From Opitutia bacterium (lineage in GTDB: Bacteria > Verrucomicrobiota > Verrucomicrobiia > Opitutales > Seribacteraceae), in assembly GCA_002721705.1 (NCBI GenBank), contig PBLJ01000019.1, positions 40,494-80,255 on the forward strand: a stretch of 39,762 bases of DNA, read 5' to 3'. Positions 8,005 through 17,035 of this stretch are shown piece after piece. Numbering within the stretch: the first letter of the stretch is position 1; each line of letters opens with the position of its first letter. Position numbers and translations under genes: made by a program. The notes under the pieces were generated by a model. The model was not told the origin of the DNA, ran no database searches, and saw nothing but the letters and a program-made list of their open reading frames with translations.

Positions 8005-8451
8005 TTTCCATGGAGGTCGTCTTCATGGCATGAGCTCTGCCACCGCCCGTCGGCTCGACAGGTTGGGCATCGTCCGTGATGATTTTGAGATATACGCTCG
8101 CATGCGAGCCCCCATGACTTTTGGAAATCGATTGCTCTTGGGCCAACCGGGAGGCGGTTTCCGTCAATCGACACTTGCTGCCAAGATCGCTCGGACTGGC
8201 TGGGATTGGGGTTCCGCTGCAGAGGATTTCGACAAGAACTCATACCACTCGTCCACGAAGGTAACTCCACCGCCAACAATTTACTAAAGACCTTCTTCAA
8301 TCGTCAATTTCAAGGCGGCGTTGGGTATGCCATCTCCTGGAACGGTTACGAGCGCAATGCCTTTTTTCTCAACCAAGGAACCGGCTATCAATCAATACCA
8401 TACCATGGGGCAGACAAGGTGAACAACCGCTATTTTGATTTCGATCGATGA
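8000..8451 (+). pseudogene. Decayed fragment of an FG-GAP/VCBS (CRTAC/UnbV-like) repeat protein
   Basis: Two frames carry recognisable pieces of one protein family. Frame 2 (8000-8239) reads GMSSATARRLDRLG, then MTFGNRLLLGQPGGGF and ARTGWDWGSAAEDFD, the conserved course of VCBS/CRTAC-like proteins, in which ARTGW-W-DFDNDGDLD is normal. The frame is then lost. Frame 1 from about 8300 resumes with SWNGYERNAFFLNQGTGY and ends RYFDFDR before TGA (8449-8451), where the family normally continues DGDLD. The start is missing, spacing is shortened by small deletions, a frameshift separates the halves and the end overlaps the antisense sulfatase by 22 bases. Only about 150 residues of a family usually several hundred long remain. 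These are secreted calcium-binding-type propellers of unclear function. Confidence 0.65.
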
Positions 8452-9782
8452 ACGTCCTGAACAAATTCCCCCTTTAATTTTTTCAACCGTTCCACTACAT
8501 CGGGCTTCACCTTGGCGAGATTCTTTGATTCGCCCGGATCTTCCGTAACGTTGGCCAAAAAGAGCTTGCCGCTCGGTTCGCGACCGGTCGGGCGATTGTG
8601 GTCCCTAGGGTTGAGGAGGAGTTTCCAGTCGCCTTCTCGAATCACCACTTGGTTCCCAAGTTGCCAATAAAAGCTCTTGTGCGGGGAAGGCGCCTTGGCG
8701 TCGGCGATTACCTTGACCAAGCTCTTGCCGTCCAGTTTGCGATCTTTGGCAAGTTTTGCTCCGCAGTACTCCGCAATGGTGGGAAACCAGTCACAACCCG
8801 TGGCCATCTCCGAACGTACCTCGCCCTGCGGAATATTACCCGGCCACGATACGATGGAAGGCACCCGGATGCCACCTTCGAAGAGGCTGCCCTTGGCTCC
8901 CCGATAAGGTCCCGAGTTACCTCCACCGCCAAAAGTGCGCGACTCGATGGAATGCCCGTGGTCGGATTGAAAGACGATGAGGGTATCTTCCCGCAAACCC
9001 AGTTTTTCAACATGGGAAACCACCTTGCCGATTATTTCGTCCATCGATGAAATGAAGGCCCCGTACTTGTCGCGCGGATGTGGATGATCCTTGTAATGCT
9101 CACGCCACTTGTCTGTGCCTTGCAGTGGGTAGTGTGGCCAATTGATCGCCCAGTAGAGAAAGAAAGGCTTTTTCTTCGTGTGGCTTTTGTCGATGAAGGT
9201 TTGGCATTCCCGGACCATGAGGTCGCCGAAATATTGGCCATCCTCCCATATTTCTACTCCATCGCGCCAAAGGTCGTGCAGGTTGGGCGGTACCCAGTAA
9301 AAGAAATGCGAGAAGTTGTCGATGCACCCACCCATGTGACCGTACGATGAGTCGAACCCTTGGCCATTGGGCATGGTTTCCGGGGTGAAGCCGAGGTGCC
9401 ACTTTCCCACGTGGCCTGTGACGTAACCGGCTTTCTTCATCATTTCGGCAATGGTTATTTCGTTGGTCGGCATGCCCGCATGCCCCTTGTGTGAGGATAC
9501 GTTACCTGGAACACCGGCTCGCGGTGGGAAGCGACCCGTCAAGAGCCCGGCCCGTGAAGCTGAACAGATCGCCGACGGCGAGTACATTTGAGAGAAGCGT
9601 ACCCCGGTGGCAGCCAACTTGTCCAAGGTGGGAGTGGTCAGATCCTTCGAGCCGTAGCAGTTGGCATCGATGGATCCTTGGTCATCGGAATAAATCAAGA
9701 TGACGTTGGGTTGTTGCTTGGCGGTGAGTGGCCCTGCCAAGAACCAAACGAAGCAGATCAAAATGGGTAAGAGAGTTTTCAT
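8430..9782 (-). CDS. Secreted sulfatase (formylglycine-dependent, Cys-type)
   Basis: 450 residues with a signal peptide (about 1-21) followed by QPNVILIYSDDQG, whose D33 and D34 are calcium ligands. The sulfatase signature C-x-A-x-R is AICSASRAGLLTGR, with C73 as the residue converted to formylglycine by a maturation enzyme not in this window. GHVGKWHLG and VFQSDHGHSIESR supply further active-site segments, and the FlGly/metal region appears complete, so the enzyme should be active. It removes sulfate esters from extracellular or periplasmic carbohydrate; the exact linkage cannot be read. It lies 10 bases after the sugar isomerase-like gene and probably shares its transcript. Its 3' end overlaps the degraded FG-GAP remnant on the other strand. 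Confidence 0.92.
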   Translation of the reverse strand: MKTLLPILICFVWFLAGPLTAKQQPNVILIYSDDQGSIDANCYGSKDLTTPTLDKLAATGVRFSQMYSPSAICSASRAGLLTGRFPPRAGVPGNVSSHKGHAGMPTNEITIAEMMKKAGYVTGHVGKWHLGFTPETMPNGQGFDSSYGHMGGCIDNFSHFFYWVPPNLHDLWRDGVEIWEDGQYFGDLMVRECQTFIDKSHTKKKPFFLYWAINWPHYPLQGTDKWREHYKDHPHPRDKYGAFISSMDEIIGKVVSHVEKLGLREDTLIVFQSDHGHSIESRTFGGGGNSGPYRGAKGSLFEGGIRVPSIVSWPGNIPQGEVRSEMATGCDWFPTIAEYCGAKLAKDRKLDGKSLVKVIADAKAPSPHKSFYWQLGNQVVIREGDWKLLLNPRDHNRPTGREPSGKLFLANVTEDPGESKNLAKVKPDVVERLKKLKGEFVQDVHRSKSK

Positions 9783-9792
9783 TTTACTGGGA

Positions 9793-10695
9793 TCAGAGGA
9801 GTGCGCGCAGTTGCTTCAAGTATCGGGGGACCGCTACGTAGGGATCCTCGGCGGCTTCGTATTCAAGCACGACGTAGCCTCGATAGTTGGCCTTTTTGAG
9901 GATATCGATGAGGCGAGGAAAATCGGCTGGAACTTTCTTCCCGGAGGCGTCGCGCAGTTCAACCTTCAGCTGAACGGTGGCGGAGTAGGGGGCGGCCTTC
10001 TCGAAGGCCGCGTAGGCATCCTTGTCGATGAAGTTGCCCGAGTCGAGGTTCACCGCGAACCATGGCGAATCAACTCGTTCGACGATTTCAATGAGACGAG
10101 AGGAGGACATCAGGAAGTCATGGTTCTCGAGGGCGAGAATGACGCCTTTTTCACCGGCTCGTCTGCAGGCTTTCTCGAGGTTCTTGACCGCATTGGCGAT
10201 GGCTTGCTTTTCTGACATGCCCTTGGGCGCTTTGCCCGCGAAGACCCGTATGATGGGACATCCGATGGCGGCGTAGTGACTCACCCAGAGATCGACGTGT
10301 TGGTGCCATTTCTCTAACTCGGGGCCGTCGGGCAGGGTGAAGACGTTACGGATGGCACCACTGCTGACGTCGAGCCCGTGCAGGTGAGCCTTGCGTTTCA
10401 ACTGCGCGAGATATTCCGGAGTGATTTCCTTGGGAAAAAAGTAAGAGGTGGGTTCGCAACCATCGAGATCCTGCGTGGCGCACCAGTCGACGAATCCCAG
10501 CATATCCATGGCTCCTGGCGTTCCGGGTTTGGCTGTCAATTGCTTGCGAAAGGAATAGGCCGCCAAGCTCAGCTTCAACTTGGGGTCACCGTTGCGTTTG
10601 ATCGGACCGATGGCTTGAGCGAGGATGGGCGCGGACAGGCCGGCGAGGGTCATCCCCTTGGTGAATTGTCGTCGGGAGATAGGATTGGGGTTCAT
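9793..10695 (-). CDS. Tat-exported sugar phosphate isomerase/epimerase-like TIM-barrel protein
   Basis: 300 residues. It opens with a twin-arginine signal (ISRRQFTKGMTLAGLSAPILAQA), so it is exported folded. The remainder is an AP-endonuclease-2/xylose-isomerase-like TIM barrel: LSLAAYSFRK, DGCEPTSYFFP, ALENHDF (metal-ligand Glu), AVNLDSGNF (metal-ligand Asp) and VVLEYEA (final Glu). At the strand where many members have a His ligand, it has TVQLKVE. Members isomerise or epimerise sugars, but secreted Tat versions in PVC bacteria have no assigned reaction. It is the first gene of a pair with the sulfatase 10 bases downstream, suggesting joint processing of a sulfated sugar outside the cytosol. 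Confidence 0.85.
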   Translation of the reverse strand: MNPNPISRRQFTKGMTLAGLSAPILAQAIGPIKRNGDPKLKLSLAAYSFRKQLTAKPGTPGAMDMLGFVDWCATQDLDGCEPTSYFFPKEITPEYLAQLKRKAHLHGLDVSSGAIRNVFTLPDGPELEKWHQHVDLWVSHYAAIGCPIIRVFAGKAPKGMSEKQAIANAVKNLEKACRRAGEKGVILALENHDFLMSSSRLIEIVERVDSPWFAVNLDSGNFIDKDAYAAFEKAAPYSATVQLKVELRDASGKKVPADFPRLIDILKKANYRGYVVLEYEAAEDPYVAVPRYLKQLRALL

Positions 10696-10888
10696 GGTTG
10701 CTCCATTGGAAGTGAATCAGGCGTTCTTTCCAAGAGTGAACTTGCTGAAAGGATAGTTTCTTTCATGCAAACGACGCCTGACGATTCTTTGACAGTTGTT
10801 TTACGACCTCCTGACGACGATGAGCGGGAAACGTGGTTTACTCCTTTTTTCACAAACTTTCATCCACCACGTTAACAAAGATCACGTC

Positions 10889-12253
10889 ATGAACAAAATA
10901 ATGAATCTACTCCTTGCCATCCTTACTTTTTCCGGAGGGCTGAACTCATTCGCTTGCGGCCCCTACGGGGCGTTGGAACCGAAAGTAAAATTGAAAGTTG
11001 AATTGGATCGCTCCGTCCTGCCTGCCGGCAAAACGGGAAAAGCCGTCATCAAGGTGGCCTTGCAGCCTGCCGTGATTCTGCGTGATGCTGCCGATCGTCC
11101 TCCGGCCAACGTTTCAATTGTCTTGGATCGCTCAAGTTCGATGAGCGGCCAAAAAATCGAACAGGCCAAGGAAGCAGCGATTCAGGCGGTGCGGCGCTTG
11201 GGAGCAAAAGACATTGTGTCACTTGTTGCCTATAGTAATCAGGCCCACACCATCATACCCGCTCAACCGGCCCGCAATCCCGAGGCTTTCGTTGCCTTGA
11301 TTCGCAAAATTCAATCATCTGGACATACCGCTCTCTATGCGGGTGTTAATCAAGGGGCGTCCGAAATCCGAAAAAATCTCGGCAAAACATATTTTCATCG
11401 CGTCATCTTGTTGTCCGATGGGATGGCGAACGTCGGGCCGTCCTCTCCGGATGATTTGGCGCGTTTGGGTCGATCATTGATCACGGAAGACATCTCCGTC
11501 AGCGCGGTCGGACTCGGGCAAGGTTACAATGAAGATCTCATGACCAAGTTGGCTCAGGAAGGGCAAGGCAACCTCTACTTCGCCGAATCCGCTCAGGAGC
11601 TACCAGGTATCTTTGATGCCGAAATCGGGGATGCTCTCTCCGTTGCGGCTCGCCGGACGGTCATTCGCATAGAACTTGAGGACGGGGTGCGTCCCGTTCG
11701 CCTCATCGGCCGCCAGGGAGTCATCCGTGGCAACAACGTCGAAGTTGAGATCAACCAACTATACGGTGGTCAGGAAAAATTCGCCTTGTTGGAAGTGGAA
11801 GTCCCTGCGGGTAAGGCTAACGAAAACAAGGATCTGGCTCGGGTTGCAGTTGATTTCGAGGATGCTTCCAGCGGCAAGGCTGTCTCCCGGAAGTCCGCCA
11901 TCGGATGCTCCTTTAGCCAAGAGGAAGAAAAAGTGGCTGCTTCCACCAACCAGAAAGTGGCCGAGGCTTACGTCGACAACCAAGTGGCCGAGGCCAAGGA
12001 GCGAGCCATCAAGCTTGCCGACAAAGGACAACATAAGGAGGCGGTGCAAGAATTGAGAAAGGTCAATCATTCGATTGCCGTTCAAAACGAAGTGTATCGC
12101 AGCGACAAAGTGAATGCTTCCAATGACAAGTTCCTTTCCGATATTGAGTGCCTGGATCGGGACAAGGGGCTCACCAACAAAAACCGCAAGAGCTGGACAA
12201 CCGAAGGTTACCAAGTACGCACGCAGCAAAAAGCTTCCATCTCGAAGAAGTAA
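10889..12253 (+). CDS. Secreted von Willebrand factor A (VWA) domain protein
   Basis: 454 residues from the ATG at 10889, which opens a signal peptide (MNKIMNLLLAILTFSGGLNSFA); an upstream in-frame extension lacks one. The VWA domain spans about 74-260 with a complete metal-ion-dependent adhesion site: D80-x-S82-x-S84 in VLDRSSSMSG, T147 in SGHTALY and D177 in LLSDGMANVG. Beta-rich sequence follows, then a charged helical region (about 360-420) with repeated AEAYVDNQVAEAKERA-type text that may be a TPR-like or coiled segment. VWA proteins of this type mediate protein-protein or surface interactions. No transmembrane anchor is seen after the signal. It is divergent from the epimerase gene (193 bases apart) and closed by a strong terminator. 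Confidence 0.88.
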   Translation: MNKIMNLLLAILTFSGGLNSFACGPYGALEPKVKLKVELDRSVLPAGKTGKAVIKVALQPAVILRDAADRPPANVSIVLDRSSSMSGQKIEQAKEAAIQAVRRLGAKDIVSLVAYSNQAHTIIPAQPARNPEAFVALIRKIQSSGHTALYAGVNQGASEIRKNLGKTYFHRVILLSDGMANVGPSSPDDLARLGRSLITEDISVSAVGLGQGYNEDLMTKLAQEGQGNLYFAESAQELPGIFDAEIGDALSVAARRTVIRIELEDGVRPVRLIGRQGVIRGNNVEVEINQLYGGQEKFALLEVEVPAGKANENKDLARVAVDFEDASSGKAVSRKSAIGCSFSQEEEKVAASTNQKVAEAYVDNQVAEAKERAIKLADKGQHKEAVQELRKVNHSIAVQNEVYRSDKVNASNDKFLSDIECLDRDKGLTNKNRKSWTTEGYQVRTQQKASISKK

Positions 12254-12289
12254 CAAGATTTAGGGGTCTATCTGGACAGGTAACCCTGC

Positions 12290-12323
12290 AGGCGTCGCTC
12301 TCCTTTTGAGAGCGACGCCTTTT
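12290..12323 (+). terminator. Strong Rho-independent terminator after the VWA gene
   Basis: A perfect 12-bp stem, AGGCGTCGCTCT (12290-12301) with AGAGCGACGCCT (12309-12320), encloses the 7-base loop CCTTTTG and is followed by TTT. It lies 37 bases after the VWA stop and separates that gene from the next. Confidence 0.9.
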
Positions 12324-12361
12324 CATTATTGCTCACCGGTGGTTTGCTGTTTCAATATTGA

Positions 12362-13222
12362 ATGCCAATGACTGTCTTTCATTTTATGAGACCCATTTTG
12401 TTTTTCCTTTCGGGATGCATAGCCACTGCAGCCCCCAAGCTGACCCTGTCTTGGGAAAATAACTGGTTGGAAATCCACGGGGACCATCTGCCGGGTTCCA
12501 TGCGGGTGCACTATCTCGAGGCATATTGCAGGGCGGATTCACAGACCACGGATTGGGGCAAGCACACTGTGGTCGGTCACCAAACAAAACTGGTTTCCGC
12601 AGCCAAGGATGGTTCGAAACTGGAGCTCCTCTGCACCCTCAAGGACGGTGTTACGGTAAGGCATCTCATCGCATCTTCCGACGATGAAGTCGATTTTCGA
12701 CTCACCGCCCACAATCCGAAAAAGAAGCGTTCCGAGGCTCATTGGGCCCAACCCTGCGTAAGGGTAGGGATCTTCACTGGAACGGGAGCGAACAAGACGT
12801 CCGACAAATACGCTTACGTTAAAAAGAGTTTCATCTTTCTGGACGGCAAGCAGGCCATGATGCCCACACGCGACTGGGCCATGAAGGCGCGTTACGTCCC
12901 TGGGCAGGTTTGGGCTGCTCCCGGCGTGCCGCGCCCCGACGTGAATCCTCGACCATTGCACAAGGACGTCCCCGACAATGGCTTGATCGGTTGCTATTCA
13001 GTCGACGGCAAGATGCTTTTCGCCACGGCTTGGGAACCATACCAAGAATTGTTTCAAGGAGTGGGGAGATGCCTGCACAGCGACTTTCGCCTTGGTGGCC
13101 TGAATCCTGGTCAAACACTGGAAATCAAGGGAAAGATCTACCTAGTGAAAAACGATTTGGAGGCTTTGCTTACGCGTTACCGGAAGGATTTCCCAGAGCA
13201 TCGGAAACTGCACCGGCCATAA
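12362..13222 (+). CDS. Conserved secreted or lipoprotein of unknown function
   Basis: 286 residues. N-terminal signal MRPILFFLSGC (from residue 9) contains LSGC, a good lipobox with C19, but cleavage after ATA is also possible, so it is either a lipoprotein or a secreted protein. The body has no enzyme motif that I recognise. Features include EAHWAQPCVRVGIFTG (125-140) and a well-preserved stretch, AWEPYQELFQGVGRCLHSD (223-241), with several Trp and Cys. I recall similar sequences as conserved hypotheticals in Planctomycetes and Verrucomicrobia. Start codons at 12362, 12368 and 12386 are all possible. It follows the VWA terminator, so it has its own promoter, and is convergent with the ThuA/heme gene, 13 bases between stops. 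Confidence 0.7.
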   Translation: MPMTVFHFMRPILFFLSGCIATAAPKLTLSWENNWLEIHGDHLPGSMRVHYLEAYCRADSQTTDWGKHTVVGHQTKLVSAAKDGSKLELLCTLKDGVTVRHLIASSDDEVDFRLTAHNPKKKRSEAHWAQPCVRVGIFTGTGANKTSDKYAYVKKSFIFLDGKQAMMPTRDWAMKARYVPGQVWAAPGVPRPDVNPRPLHKDVPDNGLIGCYSVDGKMLFATAWEPYQELFQGVGRCLHSDFRLGGLNPGQTLEIKGKIYLVKNDLEALLTRYRKDFPEHRKLHRP

Positions 13223-13235
13223 TGGCCGCGGATCT

Positions 13236-16200
13236 TTACTTAGGCGGAGTGGTCGAGGCGAGGTAAGCGAAGAGGTTTCGAAGTTCATCTGGTGTGAGCG
13301 TCGACAAGAGACCGTCGGGCATCAGGGAACGCTTGAGGGGTTCGAAACGCGCGATTTGTTCGCGAGCAACAAGGTGATCTTGCCCGTCCAACCCTCGCAG
13401 TATGACGACCTTTGGGTTTTCCTCCACCTTGAATCCACTGAGGATTCGACCATCCTTGGTGGTCAGTAGGTTGTGTTCGTAGCCTTCGCGTATTTCCGCG
13501 TTGGGTCGCACGATGGCGAGTAGAATGGCGTCGAGATCGGAACGATCGTAAGGAGTGAGATCGGGGCCAATGCGGCCTCCTTTGCCAAACAAGACATGAC
13601 AGGAGGCGCAACCCGCCTTTCCGAAATAGATGCTTTCACCGACTTTTGGGTTGCCTCCTCCGGTCGAGGCGAGTTCCCGATAGCGAGCGAGCTCGCGATC
13701 CAAGTCAGTTTCGGAACGAGTCAGCGATGAGCCAAAAGTCTTGTCTATGCTGTCTTTCAAATTCGGAGACTTGTGCAAACGCAATTTGGCGAGGGTTTCC
13801 TGGTCGATTTTTTTGCGCGGGATGGCGTTTGATTTACAGGCCTCGACCAAAGCCAAGGCCCATGCGGGTCTACTTGAGAGTAGGTGTATGGCTGGCTGTT
13901 GGAGTTCATTCGGCAAATTACTCCACGCTTCGATGACTTTTGCGCCAATTTCCTGATTGGTGAATTTTTGCAGGCTGAGCATGGCCTCCTGCCGCAATGC
14001 CTTTTGTTTTCCGGACTGCACCAATTCGATCAGGACGGGCACCGCTGTGTCAGCCTTGACGTCACCCAGAACCCTCGTGATTTGAATGCGAAGGTCTAAC
14101 GGGGTTCGGTTGTCTTTCAATAGGTCAAGGGCCTTGGTGATGGCTGCTTCGTCTCTTCCACGAAGTGAGAGCAAAACGTTTTCATTGCCGCGGGCTTTCA
14201 ACAGAGCCTGATTCAAACTTTCGGGGAAAGGGGGCAAGGATCTGCCTTCGAATGCTTTTTCAAAACCCTTCAGCAGACGATTCTTCTGCTCAGGGTTCGG
14301 AGCTAATTCCAGCAAGCGGGCGCATGCTTCCAGGTCGATTTGTTCGCCGGACAGAGCCCAGCGGCGCATCAGGTTTTGTTGAGGGGGGGCATCGTCTGCT
14401 TGAAGGACGCCATCCCAACTCTCAGGTTTTTCGAAGTGTTTTATAATGGCATCATGATCTTTGGCATGATGTTCGAAGCCCCACCAAATCATCATGGAGA
14501 GATGTGGGTCCTCCTTATCTTCCCCTCGTCGCGCAAGCTGTTCCAAAATAGGCAACCCGTCTTTGGGAGGCAGGCGGCGGGCAGTGGCGGCGAGTTGTGA
14601 ACGTGTCTCGGAATCAGGCTCTTTTCCGGCCAACTCGTACAACGCTTGCGCCGTGTCTTGCGAAACTTCCCCTTGATCGCCCAGCAACCGAACTGTCCAG
14701 CGGCGTACGTGCGGATTGTCGTGCTCCAAGGCCTGCAATGCCACCTCCTTGCCAAAACCTCCGCACAAATTCAGGGCCCAGAAGGCCTGTAAGGCGGGTT
14801 GTCCGGTTTCTTTGCGCAGTACCTTCCGAAGCGGAGGAATCCTTTTGGCGTCCTTTTGGTCACCGACGATACGCAAGGCGGTTTCGCGATGCCAGCGGTT
14901 AGGATGCCTGAGAGCGGTCTCCAGCAAATTGGCAGGAGAGAACGGAGTTCCGAGCTCGATGGATTTCGACCCCTTGGCCTTCAAGCGGTAGATCCGTCCA
15001 AGATCGCCGTCCGTCAGGCCTTGGGAATAGGCGACGTAATGAGCGACCTGTCGAGCGTGGAAGTCCGCTACGTAGAGGTTGCCATCGGGCCCGGTCTGTA
15101 TTTCCACGGGAGAGAACCAGCGATCCTTTGGGTCGTCTCCTATGGTGATGGGGTAGTCAATGTCTTCGGTTTGAAAGGTTGAACCGTGCGTTTGCAGATC
15201 GCTTGCCACGACGTATCGCAAGGTGGGGGCAGTTCCGAAGAGCTTGCCGTGGTAGCGTTTCGGCAGAGCGACGCCTTCGTATATTTCGAAAGTATGAGTA
15301 AAACGCTTCACCTTTGGGTGAGCCATGGCGGGGAAATGACCGAATGCATAGGGATTGGAGAGGTCGCCATGTTTCCCGAAGCTCTTGCGGTAATATCCTC
15401 CTTGTACGTAGTGAAACCCGCGAGTGTCTCCGCCGTTGTGACCTGAATACACGCGCCCCTTGGCATCAATCTCCACCCCGAACGCGTTACCACCCCCCTC
15501 GGCGAAGATCTCGAAGCGATGTGTTTCGGGGTGGTAGCGCCAAGCGAATTGTCCCATGCGGTGGATGGGCTTGAAACCCGGAAGAGGTTTATTGTCGGAG
15601 CCATGCAGTACGACGTTGGCCGTCACGGTGCTGCCGTGCGTGGCGTAAATCCAACCATCGGGACCCCAACGCAGGTTGTTGGCGATGGAATGGGAATCCT
15701 CCAAGCCAAACCCTGACAACAGGACACGCGGGGTAGAGGAATCGGGGTGGTCATCGCCGTTTTCGTCCGCGTAAAACAACAGATAGGGTGGATTTAGTAC
15801 GAAGACACCACCTCGGCCAGGCAAGGCGGCTGTGGCGAGGTTGAGGCCGTCGAGGAACACTTTGTGGGAATCGTAGGATCCATCACCATTGGTGTCCTCG
15901 TGTATGGAGATGCGATCTTGGCCTCGAAAAGGTGAATCATGAGCATGGGGAGGTGGTGGGGGATAGGCCGGGTCGTATACGTTGCGGTACACTTTGTCGT
16001 GGGTTACCATGCGTAACCCGGCCGGCCATGGGTATTGTCGATATTCCACCACCCACAAGCGCTCACGCTCATCGAAATGCAGGTACAGGGGATTGGCTAT
16101 TTCAGGTTCGCGCAGAACCAGTTCGACTTCCAGATCCTCAGGGGTCTTCAATTCGGGCAAGCGTGACTCCTTTTTCGGAACCGGTTTTTGGGATTTGCCC

Positions 16201-16985
16201 GGTGTTTCGCGTTTCAGCGCCCAATGGATTGCGTTCAGCAACAGGACACGAAATTCGCTTTTCTCGAAATCGTCGAGATGGCCGAGTGTGGTGAAGAAGA
16301 CGCGATTGCCGGAAGCCGGCTTGTTTATCCAGGCAACCGGTTCCTTGTCTTCCACTCCCTCAGCCCGACCCATGGCCATGATCTGAGTGGTCTTGGCCAA
16401 GGGCAATACCTTGTAGAGTGATCCACCCGAAGATATTTCCTCCGCCGCTTGCAACCCCTTCAGCACGGGATGTCCTTTAGCGGTTGGTTCGAATTGGAAC
16501 CAAGTCTTCTTCTGGTTTCCATGGTGGTTGGTGTAATGCCCGCCCAGCACCTTGGCATCCCATTCTTCCCACAGGGCATGTCCTTGAGGGGCCGGTTTTC
16601 CCCGCAAATGAAAGGCATGATTGGTCGTTCGGATGCCAATCACCGGCTTGCCGGCCTCCACCCATTCCCGAATCGCTTTCATTTGGGATATCTTTGGTGC
16701 TCGCCTGCGAACGCTCACAAAGAGCAGATCGGCTTTGGCCAAAGCCTTCTCCAAACCCTTCAAGTCGTCTCGTCCAGCTCCTTCCCGGGGAGCCGTGACA
16801 TAGCTTGCGGTGAATCCCAGGGGCTTCAGTTCGGACTCGAAGAAAGCGGGTACCGTATTTTCCGTTTGGTATTCCCGTTCGGCCAAGATGAAGGCGATGC
16901 GTGGTCCTGCCGCGAAAGCCGAGCAGCTCGCTAGCGAAAAAAGGAGGGAGCGAAGAAGGAAATACACCCTGCCATAGCAATCCAA
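13236..16985 (-). CDS. ThuA / beta-propeller / HEAT / PVC-type CxxCH heme fusion protein
   Basis: 1249 residues, exported (VYFLLRSLLFSLASCSAFAAG). Domains in order: a ThuA-like class-I glutamine-amidotransferase-fold domain (about 25-260; VIGIRTTNHAFH, LGGHYTNHHG); a propeller of the PVC membrane-bound dehydrogenase type (about 275-690; WVVEYRQYP, RISIHEDTNGDG, GPDGNLYVADFHARQ); HEAT-like helical repeats (about 700-1080); and a C-terminal c-type heme domain with GCASCH near residue 1130 followed by IGPDLTPY. This matches the PVC heme-binding family (TIGR02604/TIGR02603 type). Likely a periplasmic or surface oxidoreductase of carbohydrate; the substrate is not established. The ORF starts with TTG at 16985; GTG at 16967, preceded by AGG, is an equally good start. 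It lies 50 bases after the GH13 megaprotein on the same strand. Confidence 0.88.
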   Translation of the reverse strand: MDCYGRVYFLLRSLLFSLASCSAFAAGPRIAFILAEREYQTENTVPAFFESELKPLGFTASYVTAPREGAGRDDLKGLEKALAKADLLFVSVRRRAPKISQMKAIREWVEAGKPVIGIRTTNHAFHLRGKPAPQGHALWEEWDAKVLGGHYTNHHGNQKKTWFQFEPTAKGHPVLKGLQAAEEISSGGSLYKVLPLAKTTQIMAMGRAEGVEDKEPVAWINKPASGNRVFFTTLGHLDDFEKSEFRVLLLNAIHWALKRETPGKSQKPVPKKESRLPELKTPEDLEVELVLREPEIANPLYLHFDERERLWVVEYRQYPWPAGLRMVTHDKVYRNVYDPAYPPPPPHAHDSPFRGQDRISIHEDTNGDGSYDSHKVFLDGLNLATAALPGRGGVFVLNPPYLLFYADENGDDHPDSSTPRVLLSGFGLEDSHSIANNLRWGPDGWIYATHGSTVTANVVLHGSDNKPLPGFKPIHRMGQFAWRYHPETHRFEIFAEGGGNAFGVEIDAKGRVYSGHNGGDTRGFHYVQGGYYRKSFGKHGDLSNPYAFGHFPAMAHPKVKRFTHTFEIYEGVALPKRYHGKLFGTAPTLRYVVASDLQTHGSTFQTEDIDYPITIGDDPKDRWFSPVEIQTGPDGNLYVADFHARQVAHYVAYSQGLTDGDLGRIYRLKAKGSKSIELGTPFSPANLLETALRHPNRWHRETALRIVGDQKDAKRIPPLRKVLRKETGQPALQAFWALNLCGGFGKEVALQALEHDNPHVRRWTVRLLGDQGEVSQDTAQALYELAGKEPDSETRSQLAATARRLPPKDGLPILEQLARRGEDKEDPHLSMMIWWGFEHHAKDHDAIIKHFEKPESWDGVLQADDAPPQQNLMRRWALSGEQIDLEACARLLELAPNPEQKNRLLKGFEKAFEGRSLPPFPESLNQALLKARGNENVLLSLRGRDEAAITKALDLLKDNRTPLDLRIQITRVLGDVKADTAVPVLIELVQSGKQKALRQEAMLSLQKFTNQEIGAKVIEAWSNLPNELQQPAIHLLSSRPAWALALVEACKSNAIPRKKIDQETLAKLRLHKSPNLKDSIDKTFGSSLTRSETDLDRELARYRELASTGGGNPKVGESIYFGKAGCASCHVLFGKGGRIGPDLTPYDRSDLDAILLAIVRPNAEIREGYEHNLLTTKDGRILSGFKVEENPKVVILRGLDGQDHLVAREQIARFEPLKRSLMPDGLLSTLTPDELRNLFAYLASTTPPK

Positions 16986-17035
16986 GGTGAGCTTGGGGTC
17001 AAACCTAGGTTGCCTCTTTCCATGTACTTCTTGGA

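Noticed and set aside
7674-8300. Minus-strand frame of 208 codons overlapping the small Cys-rich ORF and the FG-GAP remnant, ending QGLIRAKLLEMIG.
   Set aside because: Most of it is compositionally poor (Ser/Arg-rich) and antisense to family-recognisable text. Only the last 30 or so residues look protein-like, which is too little to support a gene.
10796-10888. Upstream extension of the VWA gene.
   Set aside because: The signal peptide starts at the ATG at 10889; the extension has no conserved look.
13210-13230. CGGCCATAATGGCCG palindrome at the end of the gene at 12362-13222.
   Set aside because: The 5-bp stem with a 5-base loop has no T run and overlaps the stop codon, so a terminator is not supported.
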